64,000 bases of DNA, taken from Streptomyces sp. NBC_00459 (GTDB lineage Bacteria; Actinomycetota; Actinomycetes; Streptomycetales; Streptomycetaceae). The DNA is taken from positions 6,572,001-6,636,000 of the forward strand of contig NZ_CP107903.1 in NCBI RefSeq assembly GCF_036013955.1, given 5' to 3'. A program made the position numbers and the translations under genes. The notes below the pieces were generated by a model. It worked only from the letters and a program-made list of their open reading frames with translations, was not told the origin of the DNA and made no database searches. Below, piece after piece: positions 50,909 to 58,674 of the stretch (position 1 is the first letter of the stretch; every line of letters begins with the position of its first letter).

Positions 50909-52131
50909 GACGTCTCGTTCACGCCGTCGCCGCCCTCCTCACGCTCCTCTCCCTCGCCCACACCCTCTGGTCCGGCCTCGACGGGCGTGCCGTCGCGCTC
51001 GCCTTCGGGCTGCTGGTCACGGTCGGGGAGCTGACCCGGTGGAGCGGGCCCGAGTCGCGGGAGGCGGCGCCGCTCGCCGCCGCCGGGGCACTGTCCTACG
51101 CGCTGCTCGGGGAGGACGCGGGGCGGGCCACGCACCACGGTGCCCTCCAGGTCGTGGCCGTCGTCGTCGCGGCCACCCTCGTCGGCTGCGTCCCGCACGT
51201 CGCGCGCGGGCAGGGGCCGACCGCCGACCACCTCGCTCGCCGGGTGCTCACCGCCGGGTTCGCCGCCACCTGCTTCCAACCCCTGTACAACCAGGGCGTG
51301 TTCGAGGCCTGGGGCGGCCCCGCGTACGTCCTGCTGCTTGTCGCGCTGCTCGTGCTCACCGCGCTCTGCGACGCCGTACTCGCCGCCGCGCTCGCCCACT
51401 CGCGGACCGGCTGGCCCTTCGGTCCGCTGCTGCGGGACGAGCTGCGGGCCGTGCTGGGGATCGGGACCGCCGTGTGCGCCACCGGGGTGGTCATGGCGCT
51501 CGCCGTCGCCGTTGTCGGGCTCTGGGCGCTGCCCGTCTTCTCGCTGCCGCTGCTCCTCACGCAGGTCGCCTTCCGGCGGTACGCGGCCGTGCGGGCCACC
51601 TATCGGCAGACGATCGCCTCCCTGGCCCGCGCCACCGAGATCGCCGGGTACACCCCGGCCGGGCACGCCCGTCGCGTCGCGGTGCTCAGCCGGGCGGTGG
51701 GTCGGGAGCTGGGGCTGTCCGAGGCGGAACTGACCGTGCTGGAGTACGCGGCCCTCATGCACGACATCGGGCAGCTCAGCCTTGTCGACCCGGTACCGGC
51801 CGGGGCCACGGCCGTACTCCCCCTGGCGGAACAGCGCCGGATCGCGCTGCTCGGCGGGGCCGTCGTACGGCAGACGGGAGTGGCCGCGGCGGTCGCAGTG
51901 GTCGTGGAGCGGCAGGCCGATCCCTACCGGGAGCAGCCGGTCTCCGCGCGCATCGTGCGGGCCGTCAACGCGTACGAGGAGAAGGTGCGGGACGCCGGAG
52001 CGGGCGGTCCGCTGCGGGCTCTGGAGGAGCTGCGGCTCGGAACGGGACGGGACTATCAGCCCGAGGTGGTGGAGTCCCTCGCCCGGGTGCTCGCCAGGAA
52101 CGGCGGAGTCGTCCGGGAGCGCATCGGTTGA
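50905..52131 (+). CDS. Membrane HD-domain protein, degenerate HD-GYP
   Basis: 408 aa from ATG 50905, overlapping the previous gene by 4 bases. Six or seven hydrophobic segments, then an HD domain with GHARRVAV and MHDIGQLSL. The downstream histidines and the GYP motif of its partner are missing, so it is probably catalytically weak or inactive. Tight coupling suggests it forms a hetero-oligomer with, or regulates, the intact HD-GYP enzyme. Confidence 0.82.
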   Translation: MRRLVHAVAALLTLLSLAHTLWSGLDGRAVALAFGLLVTVGELTRWSGPESREAAPLAAAGALSYALLGEDAGRATHHGALQVVAVVVAATLVGCVPHVARGQGPTADHLARRVLTAGFAATCFQPLYNQGVFEAWGGPAYVLLLVALLVLTALCDAVLAAALAHSRTGWPFGPLLRDELRAVLGIGTAVCATGVVMALAVAVVGLWALPVFSLPLLLTQVAFRRYAAVRATYRQTIASLARATEIAGYTPAGHARRVAVLSRAVGRELGLSEAELTVLEYAALMHDIGQLSLVDPVPAGATAVLPLAEQRRIALLGGAVVRQTGVAAAVAVVVERQADPYREQPVSARIVRAVNAYEEKVRDAGAGGPLRALEELRLGTGRDYQPEVVESLARVLARNGGVVRERIG

Positions 52132-52288
52132 AGATGGTGGTGGGAGAGGGGTGGACGGTCTTACGCTGCCCTCGGTTGGGTAACCCATGGGTAATGAGCG
52201 CCCCTCCAGCGGTCCGTGGTTGGATGCGAGGGAGAGGCTGTACGGGGGCAGAAGCCGGCCCACTCCACGGCACTGGCAGGCGGGAATC

Positions 52289-53269
52289 GTGAGGATCTTC
52301 GGCAAGGGGCGGCACCGGCCCTCCGCCTCATGGCGGCAGGCCACCGACCGGGCGTTCACGCTGATCGGCGACGGGCGGTACGAGGACGCGGGCGCGTTGC
52401 TTACACGTGCCGCCGATCTTGAACCCTGGCTGTCCGAGTCCTGGTTCAACCTCGCCCTGCTGCACAAGTTCCGGCACGACTGGGAGCAGGCGAGGGCCGC
52501 GGGACTCCGTGCCGTCGCGCTGCTCGACCGGGAGACCGGGGCCCCCGATTGGTGGAACGTGGGCATCGCGGCCACCGCCCTGCAGGACTGGCCGCTGGCC
52601 CGGCGGGCCTGGCAGGCGTACGGGCTGCGGGTGCCCGGGGGCGCCACCGCCGCCGGTGAGCCGGTCGGGATGGACCTGGGCAGCGCGGCCGTACGGCTGT
52701 CGCCCGAGGGTGAGGCCGAGGTTGTGTGGGGGCGGCGGCTGGACCCCGCCCGGATGGAGGTGCTGTCGATTCCGCTGCCGTCCTCCGGGCGGCGCTGGGG
52801 CGAGGTCGTGCTGCACGACGGCGTGCCGCACGGTGAGCGGACCACCGTGGCCGGGCACTCCTACCCCGTGTTCGACGAGATCGAGCTGTGGGCGCCCTCG
52901 CCGGTGCCCACCTGGGTGGTCCTCCTGGAGGCCGCCGCCGAGGAGGACCGGGACGCGCTGGAGCGGCTGGCGTCCGACGCGGGGTTCGCTGCCGAGGACT
53001 GGTCGTCGTCGGTGCGGTTGCTGTGCCGTATGTGCTCGGAGTCCCGGATGCCGTCCGACGAGGGGGACGGGGAGCATCTCGATCCGCACGATCACAGTGA
53101 GCCCGGTCATCCCGGGCCGCTGGGGCATCGTACGGACGGGCAGCTGTGGGCGCCCGAGCGGGAATGTGGCATTGCTGCGCCTGCCTCGCTTGTGCGGGGG
53201 TTGCTGGACGGGTGGGTTGCCGACAGTCCGGAGACTCGGGACTGGCGGGATCTGGAAGAGGTTTGCTAG
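52289..53269 (+). CDS. TPR-like hypothetical protein
   Basis: 326 aa from GTG 52289; the frame is open to ATG 52187, giving 360 aa. Residues about 15-115 form TPR-like helices (AFTLIGDGRYEDAGALLTRA, SWFNLALLHKFRHDWEQARA). The rest is an alpha/beta region ending with CRMCSES and a His/Asp-rich insert (HLDPHDHSEPGHPG) that could bind metal. Conserved in Streptomyces next to def as far as remembered. Function unknown. Confidence 0.78.
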   Translation: MRIFGKGRHRPSASWRQATDRAFTLIGDGRYEDAGALLTRAADLEPWLSESWFNLALLHKFRHDWEQARAAGLRAVALLDRETGAPDWWNVGIAATALQDWPLARRAWQAYGLRVPGGATAAGEPVGMDLGSAAVRLSPEGEAEVVWGRRLDPARMEVLSIPLPSSGRRWGEVVLHDGVPHGERTTVAGHSYPVFDEIELWAPSPVPTWVVLLEAAAEEDRDALERLASDAGFAAEDWSSSVRLLCRMCSESRMPSDEGDGEHLDPHDHSEPGHPGPLGHRTDGQLWAPERECGIAAPASLVRGLLDGWVADSPETRDWRDLEEVC

Positions 53270-53290
53270 GTACCTCGCCGACTGCGGGTC

Positions 53291-53348
53291 CGTCGTGGCT
53301 TGTCGCGCAGTTCCCCGCGCCCCTGACGGGCGCGCCCCTGCGGGGCGC
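53291..53348. repeat. Intergenic repeat B, copy 2, with hairpin
   Basis: Related to 43038-43118. It carries GCGCCCC (53332-53338)/GGGGCGC (53342-53348) with a TGC loop directly after the TPR-like gene, so it may terminate it. Shared segments: GTGGCT, CCCCGCGCCCCT and the hairpin. Confidence 0.7.
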
Positions 53349-53407
53349 TGCCCGTACCCTGTATCAGCAACTCTCCCCCCGTTTGTTTGAGGAAGGCATC
53401 GTCGGTC

Positions 53408-54058
53408 ATGGCGCAGCAGGACACCGATCAGCAGCACGTGGGCGTGCTTCCCGTGGACGACGAGGGCTTCGTCATCGACACCGAGGACGGCGAGGAGCGC
53501 GAGGCCGCCTGGCGTGAGCGCGGGACCTCGCGGCCCATCACGGTCGTCGGCAACCCGGTGCTGCACAAGGAGTGCCAGGACGTGACCGAGTTCGGCGCGG
53601 AGCTGGACCAGCTGGTCGCGGACATGTTCGCCAGCCAGCGCACCGCCGAGGGCGTCGGCCTGGCCGCCAATCAGGTCGGCGTCGACCTGAAGGTCTTCAT
53701 CTACGACTGCCCCGACGACGAGGGCGCCCGGCACACCGGTGTCATCTGCAACCCGAAGCTTGTCGAGCTGCCCGCCGACCGGCGCCGGCTCGACGACAGC
53801 AACGAGGGCTGCCTCTCGGTGCCCACCGCGTACGCGCCGCTCGCCCGGCCCGACTATGCCGAGGTGACCGGGCAGGACGAGAAGGGCAACCCGATCAAGG
53901 TGCGCGGCACCGGCTACTTCGCGCGCTGTCTGCAGCACGAGACCGATCACCTGTACGGGTACCTGTACATCGACCGGCTCTCCAAGCGCGAGCGCAAGGA
54001 CGCCCTGCGGCAGATGGCTGAGAACGAGCCCCGGTACCCCGTGGTCGCGAACGACTGA
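53408..54058 (+). CDS. def: Peptide deformylase
   Basis: 216 aa from ATG 53408, with GAGGAAGG upstream; an extra 7 codons to 53387 are possible. All three signatures are present: GVGLAANQVG, EGCLSVP and the metal site HETDHLYG. It removes the formyl group from nascent protein N-termini in the cytoplasm. A 45-residue acidic N-terminal extension precedes the catalytic domain. Followed by a 25-bp terminator stem. Confidence 0.96.
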   Translation: MAQQDTDQQHVGVLPVDDEGFVIDTEDGEEREAAWRERGTSRPITVVGNPVLHKECQDVTEFGAELDQLVADMFASQRTAEGVGLAANQVGVDLKVFIYDCPDDEGARHTGVICNPKLVELPADRRRLDDSNEGCLSVPTAYAPLARPDYAEVTGQDEKGNPIKVRGTGYFARCLQHETDHLYGYLYIDRLSKRERKDALRQMAENEPRYPVVAND

Positions 54059-54087
54059 CAACTTCTGACAACCTCTGAGGCAGCGGT

Positions 54088-54142
54088 ACACGCGAACGGC
54101 TCCTGGTCAGGATGATGTCCTGACCAGGAGCCGTTCGTGTGT
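54088..54142. terminator. Long terminator hairpin after def
   Basis: 25-bp stem (54088-54112 with 54118-54142, one G-T pair) and a TGATG loop, the longest hairpin seen in the window. It insulates the terpene genes from def transcription. Confidence 0.85.
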
Positions 54143-54366
54143 CTGTCGTACGTTCGATCGAAACATGGACTCAAGTACGTCTTCAGTGATCCAGAACCAG
54201 TCAGTTGAGAGGCGAATCTCGGCAGCTTGGGGTAGTGAAGGAAGCAAATCCGTTCCCAGAACGGTCAGTTGTGGTGCTGAATGGGAACTGCGGGGATACG
54301 CAACGGCGCACGCCCGGCACAGCGGGAGGGGTGTTGCGCCAACTCGCGGCTGAGAGGGGTTTGTTC
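54143..54366 (+). promoter_or_regulatory. Upstream region of the epi-isozizaene synthase gene
   Basis: 224 bases between the def terminator and the synthase start. Base composition is lower in GC than the surroundings. GAGAGGGG about 9 bases before GTG 54367 is the ribosome-binding site. A promoter must lie here but no clear -35/-10 pair was identified by eye. The synthase frame stays open through most of it, without evidence of translation. Confidence 0.5.
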
Positions 54367-55452
54367 GTGCCTGCTTTCCCACACAGCACCTCACCGGCGA
54401 CACCAGCGGTAGCGATCCCACCTTCACTGGCCTTACCGATGATCGAGGCGGCGTTTCCCCGGCAACTGCATCCGTATTGGCCCCGACTGCAGGAGAAGAC
54501 CAGGGGCTGGCTGCTGGAAAAACGCCTCATGTCGGCAGGCAAGGTCGCAGAATATGCCGACGGACTTTGCTACACCGACCTCATGGCGGGGTACTACCTC
54601 GGCGCCCCGGACGACGTACTCCAGGCGATAGCGGACTTCAGTGCCTGGTTCTTCGTCTGGGACGACCGTCACGACCGGGACATCGTGCACGGCCGGCCCG
54701 CCGCCTGGCGGCATCTCAGGGGTCGGCTCCATGCCGCGCTGGACGCACCCGGGCTGTACCTGTACCACCGGGACCCGCTGGTCGCGGGGTTCGCGGACAG
54801 TGTGCTGCGCCTGTACTCGTTCCTGGGCAGGAGGTGGAACGCCCGCTTCGCGCGGCACTTCCACGAGGTTATCGACGCGTACGACCGGGAATTCCGAAAC
54901 CGCACAAACGGAACCGTGCCGAAAGTCGAGGAGTACCTAGAACTTCGGCGGCTCACCTTCGCGCACTGGATCTGGACCGATCTTCTGGAACCGAGCGCGG
55001 GATGTGAACTCCCTGCCGTGGTGAGGAAACATCCCGCATTCCATCGGGCGGCGCTGCTGAGCCAGGAATTCGCCGCCTGGTACAACGACCTCTGCTCACT
55101 CCCGAAGGAAATCGCGGGCGACGAGGTGCACAATCTCGGGATCAGTCTCATCCGGCACGAGGGGCTCACACTCGAAGAGGCCATCACGGAAGTCAGGAGC
55201 CGGGTCGAGGGGACCATTCTGGAATTCCTCTCGGTGGAACAGGAAGTGCGCAGGTTCGCCGAATCGCTCGACGACGGCAGCGCACGGGGAAAGCAGACAA
55301 GCATCGCCGTCGGCGCCTGCCTCGGCAATATGCGGAACTGGTTCAGTTCCGTCTACTGGTTCCACCACGAGTCCGGCCGCTACATGGTCGACAACTGGGA
55401 CGACCGCTCCACACCCCCGTACGTCAACAACGAAGCGGCAGGTGAGAAATGA
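54367..55452 (+). CDS. eizA: Epi-isozizaene synthase (sesquiterpene cyclase)
   Basis: 361 aa from GTG 54367, the same length as the S. coelicolor enzyme, which fixes the start. Class I terpene cyclase: DDRHD at residues 99-103 and the NSE metal motif NDLCSLPKE bind Mg and the diphosphate of farnesyl diphosphate; the C-terminus is RYMVDNWDDRSTPPYVNN, as in the known enzyme. It cyclises farnesyl diphosphate to epi-isozizaene, precursor of the antibiotic albaflavenone. Codon 23 (54433-54435) is TTA, so translation may need the developmentally controlled bldA tRNA. The stop overlaps the P450 start. Confidence 0.96.
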   Translation: MPAFPHSTSPATPAVAIPPSLALPMIEAAFPRQLHPYWPRLQEKTRGWLLEKRLMSAGKVAEYADGLCYTDLMAGYYLGAPDDVLQAIADFSAWFFVWDDRHDRDIVHGRPAAWRHLRGRLHAALDAPGLYLYHRDPLVAGFADSVLRLYSFLGRRWNARFARHFHEVIDAYDREFRNRTNGTVPKVEEYLELRRLTFAHWIWTDLLEPSAGCELPAVVRKHPAFHRAALLSQEFAAWYNDLCSLPKEIAGDEVHNLGISLIRHEGLTLEEAITEVRSRVEGTILEFLSVEQEVRRFAESLDDGSARGKQTSIAVGACLGNMRNWFSSVYWFHHESGRYMVDNWDDRSTPPYVNNEAAGEK

Positions 55453-56819
55453 CCGTCGAATCAGTACGTCCCGTGTCCCTCCACACCAGGGAGCTGCCCG
55501 ATCCGCCCTTCGCGGGCGGCGGTGTCCCGCTCCTCGGCCACGGCTGGCAGCTGGTCCGCGACCCGCTGGGCTGGTTCGCCCGGCTCCGCGACCACGGCGA
55601 CGTCGTACGGCTGAAACTCGGCCCCAAGACGGTGTACGCCGCCACCGCGCCGGAACTGGTCGGGGAACTCGCGCTGAACCCCGACTACATCATCGGCGGT
55701 CCGCTGTGGGAGTCCCTCGAAGGGCTGCTCGGGAAGGAGGGCGTGGCCACCGCCAACGGTCCCACCCACCGGCGTCAACGGCGCACCATCCAGCCCGCGT
55801 TCAGGCTGGACGTCCTCCCCGAGTACGGGCCGATCATGGCGGAGGAGGCGCAGGCGTTCGCCCGGCGCTGGCAGCCGGGTGAGATCATCGACTGCACCGC
55901 CGAGTCCTTCCGGATCGCCGTGCGCATCGCGGCCCGGTGTCTGCTGCGCGGCGACTACATGGACGAACGGGCCGAACGCCTGTGCGCCGCGCTCGCCACG
56001 GTGTTCCTGGGGATGTACCGGCGCATGGTGATCCCGGCGGGACCGCTCTACCGGCTTCCGCTGCCGGCCAACCTCAAATTCAACCGGGCCCTGGCCGATA
56101 TGCATCTTGTCGTCGACGAGATCGTGGCCGAGCGCCGGGCATCCGGTCAAAATCCGGACGATTTGCTGACGGCGCTGCTGACGGCGAAGGACGGGAATGG
56201 CGACCCCATAGGCGAACAGGAGATCCACGACCAGGTCATCGCCATAGTCACCCCGGGCGCCGAAACCGTCGCCTCCACGATCATGTCCCTGCTCCAGGTC
56301 CTCGCCGAACAGCCGGAACACGCCGACAAGGTCGCAGAGGAGGCCGAATCGGTCGGGGGCAACCGGCCGGTAGCATTCGCGGACGTCCGCAAGCTGGCGC
56401 ACACGAACAATGTCATCGTCGAGACGATGCGTTTGCAGCCGCCCGTCTGGATATTGACGCGGCGGGCGGTGGCCGAGACCGAGCTGGGCGGCTATCGGAT
56501 TCCGGCCGGTGCCGATCTCGTGTACAGCCCGTACGCGATACAGCGTGATCCGCGTTCGTACGAGCGGAACACCGAGTTCGACCCCGACCGCTGGCTTCCG
56601 GAACGTGTCAAGGACCTGCCCAAGTACGCGATGACCCCGTTCGGCGTGGGCAACCGCAAGTGTCCGAGTGACCATTTCTCGATGGCCATGCTGACCATTC
56701 TCACGGCCGAGGTGGCGCGGAAGTGGCGCTTCGAACGGGTGCCCGGATCGCGCGACGCGGTCCGCGTGGGCATCACCCTGCATCCGGACCGGATGCTGCT
56801 CCGGGCGGTACCCCGCTGA
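55449..56819 (+). CDS. cyp170A: Cytochrome P450 CYP170-type albaflavenone synthase
   Basis: 456 aa from ATG 55449 (ATGA overlap with eizA). I-helix TPGAETVAST, ExxR as ETMR, and heme loop PFGVGNRKCPSDHFSM with the axial Cys. CYP170A1 oxidises epi-isozizaene to albaflavenols and albaflavenone. In S. coelicolor it also has a second, terpene-synthase site; the corresponding DDLLTALLTAKD segment is present here at about residues 237-248. Redox partners are not in the window. Confidence 0.94.
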   Translation: MTVESVRPVSLHTRELPDPPFAGGGVPLLGHGWQLVRDPLGWFARLRDHGDVVRLKLGPKTVYAATAPELVGELALNPDYIIGGPLWESLEGLLGKEGVATANGPTHRRQRRTIQPAFRLDVLPEYGPIMAEEAQAFARRWQPGEIIDCTAESFRIAVRIAARCLLRGDYMDERAERLCAALATVFLGMYRRMVIPAGPLYRLPLPANLKFNRALADMHLVVDEIVAERRASGQNPDDLLTALLTAKDGNGDPIGEQEIHDQVIAIVTPGAETVASTIMSLLQVLAEQPEHADKVAEEAESVGGNRPVAFADVRKLAHTNNVIVETMRLQPPVWILTRRAVAETELGGYRIPAGADLVYSPYAIQRDPRSYERNTEFDPDRWLPERVKDLPKYAMTPFGVGNRKCPSDHFSMAMLTILTAEVARKWRFERVPGSRDAVRVGITLHPDRMLLRAVPR

Positions 56820-56840
56820 AGGGGTTCGGGCGGTGGAGCA

Positions 56841-56881
56841 GGCGTACGTTCAGGCGGCCTCCGGGCCCTTGAACGTACGCC
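56841..56881. terminator. Terminator between P450 and GlxA/AraC genes
   Basis: Perfect 12-bp arms GGCGTACGTTCA (56841-56852) and TGAACGTACGCC (56870-56881) with GC-rich inner pairing. The right arm and loop lie inside the last codons of the converging regulator gene, so one element ends both transcripts. Confidence 0.75.
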
Positions 56882-57812
56882 GGTACGCCTGCGGGGTGGT
56901 CCCCAGCGACCGTACGAACTGGTGGCGCAGCGCCGCCGCGTTGCCGAACCCGGTGCGCCAGGCGATCGCGTCCATCGTCTCGTCCGTGGCCTCCAGCAAC
57001 TGCTGTGCCAGCAGCACGCGTTGCCGCAGGATCCAGCGGTAGGGCGTGGTACCGGTCTCCTGCTGGAAGCGGCGGGCGAAGGTGCGGGGCGACATGTGGG
57101 CGCGCTCGGCGAGTTGCTCGACGGTCACCTCCTCGTCGAGATGGCGCTCCATCCACACCAGCACGTCCCCGACGGTGTCGCACCGCGACCTGGGCAGGGG
57201 CCGCTCGATGTACTGGGCCTGCCCGCCGTCCCGGTGCGGCGGTACGACCATCCGGCGGGCGATGGCGTTGGCGACCTCGGGCCCGTGCTCCTGCCGTACG
57301 AGGTGCAGACAGGCGTCGATCCCGGCGGCCGTACCGGCGGAGGTGATCACCGGTCCCGCGTCGACGTACAGCACGTCCGGCTCGACCCGGGCCCTCGGAT
57401 AGCGCCGGGCCAGCTCGTCGGCGTGCCGCCAGTGCACCGTGCAGCGTCGGCCGTCCAGCAGTCCCGCGGCGGCGAGCACGAAGACCCCGGAACAGACGCT
57501 GAGCACCCGCGCCCCGCGCTCCACGGCCCGCCGCAGCGCGTCCAGCAGCTCCGGCGGATACTCCCGGTCCGCATAGGTCTGCCCGGCCGGTACGGCGATC
57601 AGGTCGGCCGTCTCAAGACGCTCAAGCCCGTGTTCCGTAGCCACGGAGAAGCCCGCGTGGGTGCTCAGCGTCGGGCCCTCGGCCGAGGCGACGGCGAAGT
57701 CGTACACCGGCAGGCCCTCGTCGCTGCGGTCGAGGCCGAAGACCTCGCAGACGACGCCGAGTTCGAAGGGATGCACTCCGTCGAGCAGTACGACGGCCAC
57801 GTTTTCGAGCAT
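56850..57812 (-). CDS. GlxA-type AraC-family transcriptional regulator
   Basis: 320 aa from ATG 57812. Residues about 1-170 are a DJ-1/PfpI-like domain with the Cys elbow SVCSGVFVLAAAG; residues about 215-315 are an AraC double helix-turn-helix (VTVEQLAERAHMSPRTFARR, TPYRWILRQRVLLAQQLLEA). In S. coelicolor an AraC-like gene, nrdS, lies directly after nrdB; this gene has the same strand and side but is about 3.2 kb away here. Orthology is inferred. Confidence 0.9.
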   Translation of the reverse strand: MLENVAVVLLDGVHPFELGVVCEVFGLDRSDEGLPVYDFAVASAEGPTLSTHAGFSVATEHGLERLETADLIAVPAGQTYADREYPPELLDALRRAVERGARVLSVCSGVFVLAAAGLLDGRRCTVHWRHADELARRYPRARVEPDVLYVDAGPVITSAGTAAGIDACLHLVRQEHGPEVANAIARRMVVPPHRDGGQAQYIERPLPRSRCDTVGDVLVWMERHLDEEVTVEQLAERAHMSPRTFARRFQQETGTTPYRWILRQRVLLAQQLLEATDETMDAIAWRTGFGNAAALRHQFVRSLGTTPQAYRRTFKGPEAA

Positions 57813-57905
57813 GCTGCCAGTGTGCCTCGGTATTGGCAGGAAATCGAGGGTGTGCGGCAGTCCTGCCACTGACGGTCAGGAGTGTTCGGCGCGAGACTAA
57901 TGTCC

Positions 57906-58127
57906 ATGAACACAGCAACGGACAGCATCGTCGGAACACTCGTCGTCGTCGCGATCTTCGTGGTCCTCGCCCTCCCGTCCCTGATCGGGCTGGCCCACGA
58001 CCGGCGCATCGACCGCCAGCTCCGCGAGGCCCGGCGGACCCGCCGGGAGATCGAGCGAGTCGGCCCCAGGGCGCTCCCCGCACGGCGGCAGCGCTACTTC
58101 ACCACCACCGTGACCCGCCACTCCTGA
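57906..58127 (+). CDS. Small single-pass membrane protein
   Basis: 73 aa from ATG 57906; ATG 57900 is two codons upstream. One transmembrane helix (VGTLVVVAIFVVLALPSLIG, residues about 9-28) and a strongly basic cytoplasmic tail. Function unknown. Its last 34 bases overlap tail-to-tail with the lipoprotein gene on the other strand. Divergent from the AraC-type gene. Confidence 0.7.
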   Translation: MNTATDSIVGTLVVVAIFVVLALPSLIGLAHDRRIDRQLREARRTRREIERVGPRALPARRQRYFTTTVTRHS

Positions 58128-58537
58128 ATCCCCCGGCACGAGACCTGGCCGGTCCGGGCGGCGCACAGTGGCCGCGTGGACTCCAGCCGGGTCCTGCCTG
58201 CCGATACGGCCTTGAAGGCGGCGCTCGCGTCGCCGGGTGGCAGGACGAGCCCGCTGTTGGTGGCCGTCAGGCCGGGACCGCTCAGGGTGACCGGTTTCCA
58301 GGGCCGCTCGGAGGTTCCGTCCAGGCTGATGCGGACCGTGTCGCCCACCGCCAGGCACACCGTACGGCCGCTGTCGCGGGCGCCGAGCGTTGTCACCGCC
58401 GTACAGCCCACGGGAGTCGGCGCGCTGTTGCCGCCGTCCTTGCCGCTGTCGGTCCGGTCGGCGCAGCCTGCGACGGTGAGTGCGAGGGTGAATGCCACGA
58501 GGGCGAGGGTCGTGCGGCGGCGGGTCGTTCGGCACAT
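58094..58537 (-). CDS. Putative lipoprotein
   Basis: 147 aa from ATG 58537, with AGAGGAGG upstream. Signal peptide with lipobox (LTVAGC) and a Ser/Gly linker. The remaining 110 residues form a beta-rich domain with three further cysteines. No family recognised. Overlaps the end of the small membrane protein gene by 34 bases. Confidence 0.78.
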   Translation of the reverse strand: MCRTTRRRTTLALVAFTLALTVAGCADRTDSGKDGGNSAPTPVGCTAVTTLGARDSGRTVCLAVGDTVRISLDGTSERPWKPVTLSGPGLTATNSGLVLPPGDASAAFKAVSAGRTRLESTRPLCAARTGQVSCRGIQEWRVTVVVK

Positions 58538-58674
58538 GGGTGGGCCTCCTCTTTCCTTCGACGTGTCACCCGCACGTCCGGATCCCACACCTGTCCCTCA
58601 CGTGTCCCACGACTGACCCCACACCGGAGCCCCGGCCGCGAAGGCGGCGACCGGGGCCCGGGGTGCGGTGGTGG

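Noticed and set aside
52140..52190. Sigma-B type promoter (GGGTAA near 52180)
   Set aside because: The expected upstream GTTT-type element at 14-16 bases is not present and the hexamer does not end in the usual pyrimidine.
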